NCBI GenBank assembly: GCA_964413425.1 | Contig: CAYPST010000125.1 | Location: forward strand, 1 to 12,001 | DNA: 12,001 nt | Origin: DATFLS01 sp964413425 | GTDB taxonomy: Bacteria > Fidelibacterota > JAANXI01 | Reading direction: 5' to 3' | In this document: positions 1-6,801 of the stretch, piece by piece | Layout: each line of letters begins with the position of its first letter | Position numbering within the stretch: position 1 is the first letter of the stretch | Made by a program: the position numbers and the translations under genes | Notes under the pieces: model-generated | What the model was told of the DNA's origin: nothing | Databases searched by the model: none | The model's input: the letters and a program-made list of their open reading frames with translations, nothing else

Positions 1-63
1 TGTGTTTTCACCGAATGGGTGCGGAACGTCCCGACGCCGTTTTCGGGGAGGTGAAAACGTACA
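1..63. repeat. Structured inverted repeat at left edge, function unknown
   Basis: A perfect 9-bp inverted repeat, GTTTTCACC (4-12) and GGTGAAAAC (50-58), encloses 37 nt. The outermost TGT (1-3) can also pair with ACA (61-63) across a 2-nt bulge. Inside it CCCGA (30-34) pairs with TCGGG (43-47). The nested pairing suggests a foldable RNA or a small palindromic intergenic element. It may extend left of the window. It lies downstream of the aminotransferase gene, so it could act in that transcript's 3' end. No known RNA family is recognised. Confidence 0.45.
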
Positions 64-75
64 TTTTCTTTGTCG

Positions 76-107
76 ATTGAGCGATTTATGGAAATAAATC
101 GCTCAAT
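76..107 (-). terminator. Strong hairpin downstream of the aminotransferase gene, possible terminator
   Basis: A perfect 13-bp stem is formed by ATTGAGCGATTTA (76-88) and its exact complement (95-107), with a 6-nt TGGAAA loop. It sits about 70 nt past the stop codon of the minus-strand aminotransferase gene. That position suits a transcription terminator or an mRNA 3'-end stabiliser. No run of T residues follows on the minus strand, so it is not a textbook intrinsic terminator. The stem is AT-rich in its inner half. The structure is seen directly; the role is inferred from position. Confidence 0.45.
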
Positions 108-177
108 TTGGGATATTCGTATGTTCATTCTAAAAAACTTTATCAACTATTTATCGTACTCTGCAATTCCTATGTAA

Positions 178-1410
178 TTACGACCTTGGTGGCTGTTCGC
201 CCCGTCCTAATGCTTCCAATGCAAGTTGAATACGTTCCATACCCCGCTGAAGTTCCTGCATCGAAGTCGCATAGCTGATGCGGATGTGCTCATCGGCCCC
301 AAATCCGCCGCCAGGGACCACGGCAACATGCGTTTCGTCCAGCAGATAATAGCTCATATCCAGCGAGGATGACAGGGAATTCCCCTTGTAGGGTTGTCCA
401 TAATACTGTGAGACGTTCGGGAACACATAGAATGCTCCCTGCGGAGTGCTGCAGGTTACTCCTGGAATCTGGTTAAGCACGTTCAGCGCGTAATCCCGGC
501 GGTTTTGATACTCCCGAACCATCTCGCCGATGAAAAACTGGTCGCCGGTTAATGCCTCAACCGCGGCATACTGAGCAATAGAATTTGCATTGGAAGTGCT
601 CTGGCTCTGAATCTTGGCCATCTGTTCGATAATCTCTGTGTTCGCACCGCCGTACCCAATGCGCCAGCCGGTCATGGCATAGGGTTTGGAAACAGATTGC
701 ACGGTTATGACCAATTCGGGGCTGTCCTCAAATGAGGCAGGAGAAGTATGATATCCCTCATAGGTTACGCGATCATAGCACTCATCTGAAATGATAAACA
801 CACCGTATTCCCGGGCCAGTTTTACTAAGGCCCTGACGGTGGTTTTGGAGTACACAGCACCCGTCGGGTTACCGGGCGAATTTATCAGTATGGCTTTTGT
901 CCGCTGGTTCATTGCCCTGCGCACCCGTTCAATATCCGGTTCGAAGTGCTGCGATTCTTCTGTTTCAATGATCACAGGGTTTCCGCCTGCCAATTTGGCC
1001 ATTTCCGTAAAAGTCACCCAGTACGGCGCAAATATAATGATTTCATCACCGGGATCCAGCAGCGCCATAGTGGCGTTAAACAATACATGCTTTCCCCCAT
1101 TGGAGATGATAATTTCCTCGGAAGTATATTCAATATTATTATCCCGGCTGAATTTCATGCATACCGCATCCCTCAGCGCATCAATTCCGACGTTTTTCGT
1201 ATATCGGGTGTACCCGGATTCCATGGCTTTGATTGCTGCTCGTTTGATATGTCCGGGAGTGTCGAAATCCGGTTCTCCCACGCTGAGATCAATGATTTCC
1301 ACTCCCTGGCTCTTCAGGGTTTTGGCTCTGTCCGCCACCGCCATGGTCATGGACGGTTGAACCTGCCGAACTCGCTCCGCAAATCCCTTCCGGTTGGTCG
1401 AATCTGACAT
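178..1410 (-). CDS. aspC: Class I PLP-dependent aminotransferase, aspartate aminotransferase-like
   Basis: A cytoplasmic fold-type I aminotransferase of 410 aa, the usual length for the family. It transfers an amino group between amino acids and 2-oxo acids using pyridoxal phosphate. Visible landmarks are GEPDFDTP (45-52), NSPGNPTG with N181, SDECYD with D209 and Y212 contacting the cofactor ring, the Schiff-base lysine K242 in SVSKPYAMTGWRIGY, and the carboxylate-binding R377 in HIRISYATS. The GGKHVLFN segment (K107) resembles the 1b (Thermus-type) aspartate aminotransferases, some of which also act on prephenate, so the exact substrate is not certain. The ATG at 1410 has no clear Shine-Dalgarno sequence. 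The gene stands alone, 333 bp downstream of rho, with an A-rich repeat region in between. It appears intact. Confidence 0.9.
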   Translation of the reverse strand: MSDSTNRKGFAERVRQVQPSMTMAVADRAKTLKSQGVEIIDLSVGEPDFDTPGHIKRAAIKAMESGYTRYTKNVGIDALRDAVCMKFSRDNNIEYTSEEIIISNGGKHVLFNATMALLDPGDEIIIFAPYWVTFTEMAKLAGGNPVIIETEESQHFEPDIERVRRAMNQRTKAILINSPGNPTGAVYSKTTVRALVKLAREYGVFIISDECYDRVTYEGYHTSPASFEDSPELVITVQSVSKPYAMTGWRIGYGGANTEIIEQMAKIQSQSTSNANSIAQYAAVEALTGDQFFIGEMVREYQNRRDYALNVLNQIPGVTCSTPQGAFYVFPNVSQYYGQPYKGNSLSSSLDMSYYLLDETHVAVVPGGGFGADEHIRISYATSMQELQRGMERIQLALEALGRGEQPPRS

Positions 1411-1743
1411 AGTACGAAAATTCGCTGCTCAGCTGTTAAATATCAAGCGTAAAAACTCAAAATGCAAAAGCGCAAAACTTCACCAGTACAAAATCCCTCG
1501 CCCCACCCCAGGCAGCGGAGTCGCGTTTGGGGGAAAATATCTTACGCTGCCATTGATCCACAAAGTGGTCATTGGTCGGGAAGATAAGAAGATAAGAGTT
1601 CAAGAATTCAAGAGTACAAAAATTCAAAATGCTAAACCGCAAAAGCACAAAATTTCAATATGCAGAACCGTAAAAACCCAAACCACGAAATTTTCAGTCT
1701 CCAGGCCGGGCGGGATGGCAAGGACTGAAGGGAGCAGATTCGA
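1411..1743. repeat. Intergenic A-rich region with degenerate direct repeats
   Basis: This 333-bp gap between rho and the aminotransferase gene holds no convincing gene. A low-complexity motif recurs: the stretch at 1451-1480 (AAAAACTCAAAATGCAAAAG and on) is echoed at 1618-1656 (AAAAATTCAAAATGC and on). AGTACAAAA occurs at 1485-1493 and 1613-1621. A 118-aa reading frame crosses the region on the plus strand, but its composition only reflects the repeat (Lys, Gln, Thr-rich) and it has no recognised domain. Any promoter of the aminotransferase gene must lie here, but no strong -35/-10 pair stands out on the minus strand. Confidence 0.5.
1693..1729 (-). terminator. Possible terminator hairpin after rho
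   Basis: TTCAGTC (1693-1699) and GACTGAA (1723-1729) form a perfect 7-bp stem 15 nt beyond the rho stop codon. The 23-nt interior can pair further as GCC/GGC. On the minus strand the stem is followed by AATTTCG, a weak U tract. It could be a poor intrinsic terminator or a 3' stabilising structure. The stem is seen; the function is inferred. Confidence 0.3.
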
Positions 1744-3009
1744 CTACTGATTCATCGAGCGGAGGAATTCCTCATTATCATGGGTTCCTTTCATCTTATC
1801 CAGCAAGAATTCCATCGCTTCCACCACTGACATCTTCTGGAGAAATTTCCGGAGTATCCAGACACGTGCCAGTTCGGTTTCACTGAGCAACAGTTCTTCA
1901 CGACGTGTTCCGGTGCGATTAATATCAATAGCCGGAAATGTCCGGCGATCGCTCAATTCGCGGTCGAGCACCAGTTCCATGTTGCCGGTGCCTTTGAATT
2001 CTTCAAAGATGACATCGTCCATCCGGCTGCCGGTATCGATGAGCGCGGTAGCGATAATGGTGAGACTCCCGCCTTCTTCGATATTCCGCGCCGATCCGAA
2101 GAAACGCTTCGGTTTGTGCAGGGCGTTGGAATCCAGGCCGCCGGACAGGATCCGTCCGGAGTGCGGAATGACAGCGTTATGGGCTCTCGCCAGTCGGGTG
2201 ACGCTGTCCAGCAGGATGACCACATCTTCACCGAATTCCACCATCCGCTTCGATTTCTGCAGCACCATATTTGCCACCTGCACATGCCGATCCGGCGGTT
2301 CGTCGAACGTGGAACTCACCACCTCCGCATCCACCGACCGCTGCATATCCGTGACCTCTTCCGGGCGTTCATCGATCAACAGGACAATCAGGGTTGCCTC
2401 GGGATGGTTCTCTAACACGGCGTTCGCCAGTTTTTGGAGCAATATCGTTTTCCCGGTTTTCGGCTGCGCTACGATCAATCCTCGCTGCCCTTTCCCGACC
2501 GGGGCGATCAAATCCACGATGCGGGTGGAATAATCATTGGGATCATGTTCCAGCTGATAACGGTCTTCCGGATAGAGGGGGGTGAGATTGTCGAAATTAA
2601 TGATCGACTTGATATCATCCGCCCGGCGGAAATTCACCGCTTCCACGCGCAGCAGAGCAAAAAAACGTTCATCATCTTTGGGAGGACGGATTTGCCCGGA
2701 CACCATATGACCGGTTTGCAGGCTGAATCGCTTTATCTGGGAGGGTGAAATATAAATATCATCCGGACCCGGTGTGTAATTGTAGTCTGGTGAACGTAAA
2801 AATCCATATCCGTCGTCCAGGATCTCCAGCACACCTTTGGCAAAAATAAGCCCTTCCTGTTCCGCCTGCGCCTCCAGAATCTTAAAAATAAGACTCTGCT
2901 TTTTCATACCCGAGTATCCGGGGATCTGCATATCCTGAGCCATTTTGCCCAGTTCCTTGATATTCATATGCTGCAGATCAGCAATATCTAATCGTTCTGT
3001 AACTTCCAT
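1744..3009 (-). CDS. rho: Transcription termination factor Rho
   Basis: Rho is the hexameric RNA-dependent ATPase that ends transcription of untranslated RNA. The 421 aa match the usual compact length without a large N-terminal insertion. Residues 10-50 are the Rho_N helical domain. DGYGFLRS (66-73) through VEAVN (122-126) is the OB-fold primary RNA-binding site. The Walker A loop is AQPKTGKT (181-188), the catalytic glutamate is E214 in LIDERPEE, and Walker B is VVILLD (263-268). The secondary-site Q and R loops lie within 284-345 (including KRFFGSARN and EEFKGTGNM), and an arginine finger is expected at R369 in GTRREELL. The ATG at 3009 is preceded by GGAG four nucleotides upstream. A sigma70-like promoter at 3151-3178 gives it its own transcription start and a leader of roughly 130 nt, a place where Rho autoregulation would act. 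All key motifs are intact. Confidence 0.97.
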   Translation of the reverse strand: MEVTERLDIADLQHMNIKELGKMAQDMQIPGYSGMKKQSLIFKILEAQAEQEGLIFAKGVLEILDDGYGFLRSPDYNYTPGPDDIYISPSQIKRFSLQTGHMVSGQIRPPKDDERFFALLRVEAVNFRRADDIKSIINFDNLTPLYPEDRYQLEHDPNDYSTRIVDLIAPVGKGQRGLIVAQPKTGKTILLQKLANAVLENHPEATLIVLLIDERPEEVTDMQRSVDAEVVSSTFDEPPDRHVQVANMVLQKSKRMVEFGEDVVILLDSVTRLARAHNAVIPHSGRILSGGLDSNALHKPKRFFGSARNIEEGGSLTIIATALIDTGSRMDDVIFEEFKGTGNMELVLDRELSDRRTFPAIDINRTGTRREELLLSETELARVWILRKFLQKMSVVEAMEFLLDKMKGTHDNEEFLRSMNQ

Positions 3010-3167
3010 TGTTCTCCGTACTGTTAATTAATTGATGTAAAACGTTGATCTTACTTCAGTTAGTTTAAACGAACCTATGGCTGGTCAGTTGCCTGCTATC
3101 TTCCTGCTCACTTCACCTCTTGATTTCCCATCTGGCTGGTCATCTTTTTGAATATAAGATAATTCAA
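3010..3167 (-). promoter_or_regulatory. Leader region upstream of rho
   Basis: These 158 bp separate folC from rho and hold no gene. Most of it would be transcribed as the rho 5' untranslated leader if the promoter at 3151-3178 is used, starting near 3144. On the mRNA strand it is followed by GGAG just before the rho start. In Escherichia coli the rho leader is the site of autogenous control. Whether that holds here cannot be seen from sequence alone. Confidence 0.4.
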
Positions 3168-3178
3168 TTAGGTGTCAA
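3151..3178 (-). promoter_or_regulatory. Sigma70-like promoter for rho inside the 3' end of folC
   Basis: On the minus strand TTGACA (3173-3178, a perfect -35 box) is followed by 16 nt and then TATATT (3151-3156, five of six matches to the -10 consensus). The -35 box is made by the last codons of folC (Leu-Asp-Thr-stop). Downstream lies rho in the same orientation. This is the best promoter match in the chromosomal half of the window. Confidence 0.65.
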
Positions 3179-4436
3179 GGGAAAACTTAAACACCTCATA
3201 AACCGCGGGTGCCAGATAATGGCTGCCAGTAATTACGCCGACTTCGGAATCGCTTATGTGTTGTAAGAATTTTTCGATTGCTGCCTGTCCGGCACCCAGT
3301 TGTCTCCCTGCTTTCTCTCTCAATACAGATTGCCAGGCCCGAGTGGTATGCATCTGGACCCCGGGGATATCCAACAAAAATATTCGTGTTTCCGGCGGAA
3401 AGAGTTCCTGAAAACGGCTGATATCTTTGTCCACCTTCAGATTTATGAGAAAACTGAGTTGTTTCTGTGGGTACAACACCTGTAAATTTTGGATTAAATT
3501 CCGGACGCCATCGTAGTTGTGAGCTACATCGTAATACACCAGTGGCGCTTCTTGCATTTTCTGCAATCTCCCGGGGACCACCACAGACCGGAGGGCCTGC
3601 CTTCTTTGCTGCCAGGAGATCGAATACAGGTTCTGGTTTTCTACCGCTGCCAGGGCAATCACTGCGTTGGTCACCGCTTGCCTTCCCAGCATTGCAAGCC
3701 TCATCGTATAATTCTGCTGGTCGTTGGTTAATGAGAACCTGGTTCCTCCGGGGGTTAATTGAATATTGTGAGGCTGCAGCTCTCTCTCCGCATGAATAAC
3801 CGGCACATTCAGCTCGGAAGCCCGGCGCTGGATCGGCTGGCCGGCTTCACCCGGCAATGAACCGAGGACACACGGCACGCCGGACTTCATAATACCAGCC
3901 TTTTCCCATGCGATCCTTGCGAGACTGTCCCCAAGGATGTCGGAGTGCTCAAAGCCGATTGAGGTAATGACCGTCACCGCAGGATTCACCACATTCGTAG
4001 CATCCAGTCGGCCGCCGAGACCGGTTTCCAGAACGGCAATGTCTACATTTTGATGACGGAAATAGTCCAGAGCCAGCAGGGTTGTGGCCTCAAAAAATGT
4101 GAGTTGATGTTCATCGATCCGGGGCCAGCATTGTCGAATAAACCGCACAATCGCTTCATCAGAAATCGGTGCTCCGTTGACCCGGATGCGCTCATTAAAC
4201 CGCACCAGATGCGGTGAGGTGTACCACCCAACACGGAGATCCTGTGACTGCAGTATGGCAGAGATATAACTGACAGTAGACCCCTTGCCATTGGTTCCGG
4301 CCACGTGGATGGTCTGGTAGGTTTCGTCCGGGCGATTCAGCACTTCCCGCACCTTCTGCACTCTGTCTAATCCGAGTTTGACGCCGCGATTCTGCAGCGA
4401 GTAAAGATACTTGAGGACGTCCTGGAAATCGTTCAT
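3168..4436 (-). CDS. folC: Folylpolyglutamate synthase / dihydrofolate synthase
   Basis: FolC is a cytoplasmic Mur-ligase-family enzyme that joins glutamate to dihydropteroate and adds further glutamates to folates, using ATP. The 422 aa match the family. Motifs in order are the P-loop HVAGTNGKGST (44-54), SPHLVRFNERIRVNG (74-88), the FFEATT segment (114-119), ETGLGGRLDATNVV (137-150), SIGFEHSDILGDS (159-171) followed by WEKAGI with the probably carbamylated K179, and the C-terminal-domain signature PGRLQKMQ followed by YYDVAHNYDG. The ATG start overlaps the murI stop as ATGA, so translation is probably coupled. The 3' end doubles as the -35 box of the rho promoter. Whether the enzyme has both activities or only the polyglutamate activity cannot be told from the motifs alone. 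Confidence 0.95.
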   Translation of the reverse strand: MNDFQDVLKYLYSLQNRGVKLGLDRVQKVREVLNRPDETYQTIHVAGTNGKGSTVSYISAILQSQDLRVGWYTSPHLVRFNERIRVNGAPISDEAIVRFIRQCWPRIDEHQLTFFEATTLLALDYFRHQNVDIAVLETGLGGRLDATNVVNPAVTVITSIGFEHSDILGDSLARIAWEKAGIMKSGVPCVLGSLPGEAGQPIQRRASELNVPVIHAERELQPHNIQLTPGGTRFSLTNDQQNYTMRLAMLGRQAVTNAVIALAAVENQNLYSISWQQRRQALRSVVVPGRLQKMQEAPLVYYDVAHNYDGVRNLIQNLQVLYPQKQLSFLINLKVDKDISRFQELFPPETRIFLLDIPGVQMHTTRAWQSVLREKAGRQLGAGQAAIEKFLQHISDSEVGVITGSHYLAPAVYEVFKFSLDT

Positions 4437-5278
4437 TCGCTGATGGCTGGCGCCAGTGAAATCTCCTCAGGCGTCCAGGGTCTATCCACATCAAAATAGT
4501 ACACATTTTCCATGGGACTGCCCAAAAACCTGGCGCCAATTTCCATGAATTTCTCCGGCATATCGCTGACGAAATACTTGTGCCGAGGGTTCGGATCAGA
4601 GTCAAGCCTGAGAATTTCGGCCAGCGCATTGGCAGCCGCGACACCACTATCGATGATGGTGAGGTTTCCTGGGAGGATTCTTTGCAGGGTTTCTATCAGC
4701 AGCGGATAATGGGTGCACCCGAGGATGAGCGTATCAATATCTTTTTCCAGCAACGGATCCAGGTATTCCCGGGCCACGATCTCGGTGACCTGATGGTCTT
4801 CTCTGCCTTCTTCAACCAGAGGCACAAATAAAGGACAGGGTTGGCCATACACCTGAATGGAATCATCGATATGCCGAATTGCTTTGGTATAAACGCTGGT
4901 TCGGATGGTTGAGTTCGTGCCAATCACGCCGATGCGCCCGGTTGTGGTGACTTCTGCTGCCGCTTTTGCTCCGGGTTCCACTACCCCGTAAATTGGCACG
5001 GAATACTCATCCCGGATACGGGGAACTGCCGCAGCGGAAGCCGTGTTGCAGGCCACCATAATCGCCTGCACCTGCTGAGCAATCAGGAAATCGACAATCT
5101 GTCTGGAAAATTTGGTGACGGTTTCCGGACTTTTCGTTCCGTAGGGGACCCGGGCGGTATCTCCGTAGTAAATGATCGACAGGGCTGGAAACACCCACTG
5201 CAGCTGCCGCACGACAGTTAACCCGCCAAGTCCTGAATCAAACACCCCGAGGGGAGCGGTCATCTGCCGTGGGGTCAC
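4433..5278 (-). CDS. murI: Glutamate racemase
   Basis: MurI interconverts L- and D-glutamate without a cofactor and supplies D-Glu for the peptidoglycan stem peptide. The 281 aa are typical. GVFDSGLGGL (11-20) with D14 and S15, the VPYG segment (44-47), and the two catalytic cysteines C77 in ACNTASA and C188 in LGCTHYPLL are all present, as is the late IIDSG motif (208-212). The chosen start is a GTG at 5278 that overlaps the amidase stop codon (GTGA). An ATG five codons later (5263), just before the conserved core, is an alternative. Neither has a strong Shine-Dalgarno, which fits translational coupling. It sits between a peptidoglycan amidase and folC. Confidence 0.96.
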   Translation of the reverse strand: MTPRQMTAPLGVFDSGLGGLTVVRQLQWVFPALSIIYYGDTARVPYGTKSPETVTKFSRQIVDFLIAQQVQAIMVACNTASAAAVPRIRDEYSVPIYGVVEPGAKAAAEVTTTGRIGVIGTNSTIRTSVYTKAIRHIDDSIQVYGQPCPLFVPLVEEGREDHQVTEIVAREYLDPLLEKDIDTLILGCTHYPLLIETLQRILPGNLTIIDSGVAAANALAEILRLDSDPNPRHKYFVSDMPEKFMEIGARFLGSPMENVYYFDVDRPWTPEEISLAPAISE

Positions 5279-6786
5279 AAAGATGCCTGTTCTGTTGTTT
5301 GCTGGTCGTATTTTTCCTTAAACTTCAAAATGCCCTGATAGATGCCCTGGGCAATCTTTTGCCGGTATTCTGCGCTGTTCAGTTGCCTCGCTTCTCTGAT
5401 ATTGCTCATATATCCGGTTTCAACCAGAATATTCGGCATCGAAGCGCCGACCAGCACATAAAAGCCGGCCTGCTTCACCCCGCGATTCACACTGGGCACG
5501 TACTCCCCCAGGCCGTTCTGAATCATGCTGGCAAAATCTTCACTTTCTTTCATAAACGCGCTCTGCATCATGGTGGCCAGGATCAGCGTCTCGTCATCAT
5601 ACCGCTGATAAATCTCCGTGGATTCTTCATATTTGATCACCGAATTCTCGCGCTCCGCCACTTCGATGGCATCCGATGTCTTTCCGGGCCGGAGCAAATA
5701 GGTTTCAAATCCGCGGATCCGGTGATTGGGATTCGAGTTGGCGTGAATACTCACAAAAAGTTTCCCATTCTTCTCATTGGCGATTCTGGTTCGTTCCTGC
5801 AGGGGAATGAAGACATCCTTTTCCCGGGTATAAATCACCTCAACCTCCGGCAGATTCTTCTCAATGATCCGGCCGACCCGCTTGGTGATATCGAGCACAA
5901 TATCTTTTTCTTTAATCCCTCCGGGCCCGGTCGCCCCGGGATCTTTGCCACCGTGTCCGGCATCCAGAACGATCCGATCCAGCTTCCAGCGATTCCGCGC
6001 CTCGTTCAGCTGGTTCAGAGTCCGTTCTCTGGGAGCCCGCAGACTGAGCACAATTTCCCGCGGGTTGGAGTTCTGATAGACATCATAATCTTCTACCGGG
6101 CCTCGCAACCGAAATGAGAGCTGGACCGAATTCTCCATCTGAATCGGGACCACTCTGCGGACCGCGCCGGCAGTCGGAACCCGGGAAAGCTGCCGGTCAT
6201 TCATATATCCGCCTGCCACCGTCAGATACATCCACCCCGGCTTGAGGGCAGCAGCGATTTCATTCTCCCGGAATTCGCGAGTGACCGGAACCCGGATGAG
6301 GGTGCCGTTTTTCTTTTCTTCGATTAGTATATCTGTGATATTAAAAGGAGAATACTCAAACCGTATAGCCGGGGGCGTGGCGTTGTATTTCATGGCAATG
6401 TCCAGCGAAGGCTGTACAATTCGCACAAAATCCTCCGCAGGTACCAACAAATCGCCATTCGCAAACAGGACAGAATGCGGCAAATGATGCATGGCATCGT
6501 TCACCATGACATAAGAAGTATTGGCGGAGAGCTTCAACCGCTTATCCGGCAAATAAATGATCAACTTCTGCACCTGAGGATTATAGTATGTATGCACCCG
6601 GAAATGGTCAGCGAGTTCTGTTGCGGAAAAATAATTCACGCCGTTTTGCTCATAGAAGTTGGTGAGCACCTGCCCTTCGGACGCACTTTGTGCCTTCAGA
6701 GGGCCTGTTCCTGCCAGGACCAAGAAACCGAAAAACAAGATACAACGCATCCGATATTTCTGTATGGACATAATTTTTAACGCCAC
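5275..6786 (-). CDS. Secreted N-acetylmuramoyl-L-alanine amidase (Amidase_3)
   Basis: A zinc hydrolase that cuts the bond between N-acetylmuramic acid and the stem peptide, probably in the periplasm. It has 503 aa. A signal peptide spans about residues 6-33 (basic start, hydrophobic core CILFFGFLVLAG, likely cut after KAQ). Residues 45-130 resemble a copper-amine-oxidase-N-like domain, followed near 145-250 by an AMIN-like segment that may target the wall or septum. The catalytic domain (270-490) shows H278 in DAGHGGKDPGA, E293, H348 in SIHAN and the catalytic E456 in ILVETGYMSN, so it should be active. The first in-frame start is GTG at 6786. ATG at 6771 begins the signal peptide directly and is equally possible. 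It starts 15 bp after the upstream gene ends and overlaps murI by 4 nt, so it is part of the same operon. Confidence 0.93.
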   Translation of the reverse strand: MALKIMSIQKYRMRCILFFGFLVLAGTGPLKAQSASEGQVLTNFYEQNGVNYFSATELADHFRVHTYYNPQVQKLIIYLPDKRLKLSANTSYVMVNDAMHHLPHSVLFANGDLLVPAEDFVRIVQPSLDIAMKYNATPPAIRFEYSPFNITDILIEEKKNGTLIRVPVTREFRENEIAAALKPGWMYLTVAGGYMNDRQLSRVPTAGAVRRVVPIQMENSVQLSFRLRGPVEDYDVYQNSNPREIVLSLRAPRERTLNQLNEARNRWKLDRIVLDAGHGGKDPGATGPGGIKEKDIVLDITKRVGRIIEKNLPEVEVIYTREKDVFIPLQERTRIANEKNGKLFVSIHANSNPNHRIRGFETYLLRPGKTSDAIEVAERENSVIKYEESTEIYQRYDDETLILATMMQSAFMKESEDFASMIQNGLGEYVPSVNRGVKQAGFYVLVGASMPNILVETGYMSNIREARQLNSAEYRQKIAQGIYQGILKFKEKYDQQTTEQASL

Positions 6787-6801
6787 GAACTCATTCAGCC
6801 A

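Noticed and set aside
1394..1750. 118-aa plus-strand reading frame between rho and the aminotransferase gene
   Set aside because: Its composition simply mirrors the A-rich repeats, it overlaps both neighbouring genes antisense, and it has no recognisable domain or ribosome binding site.
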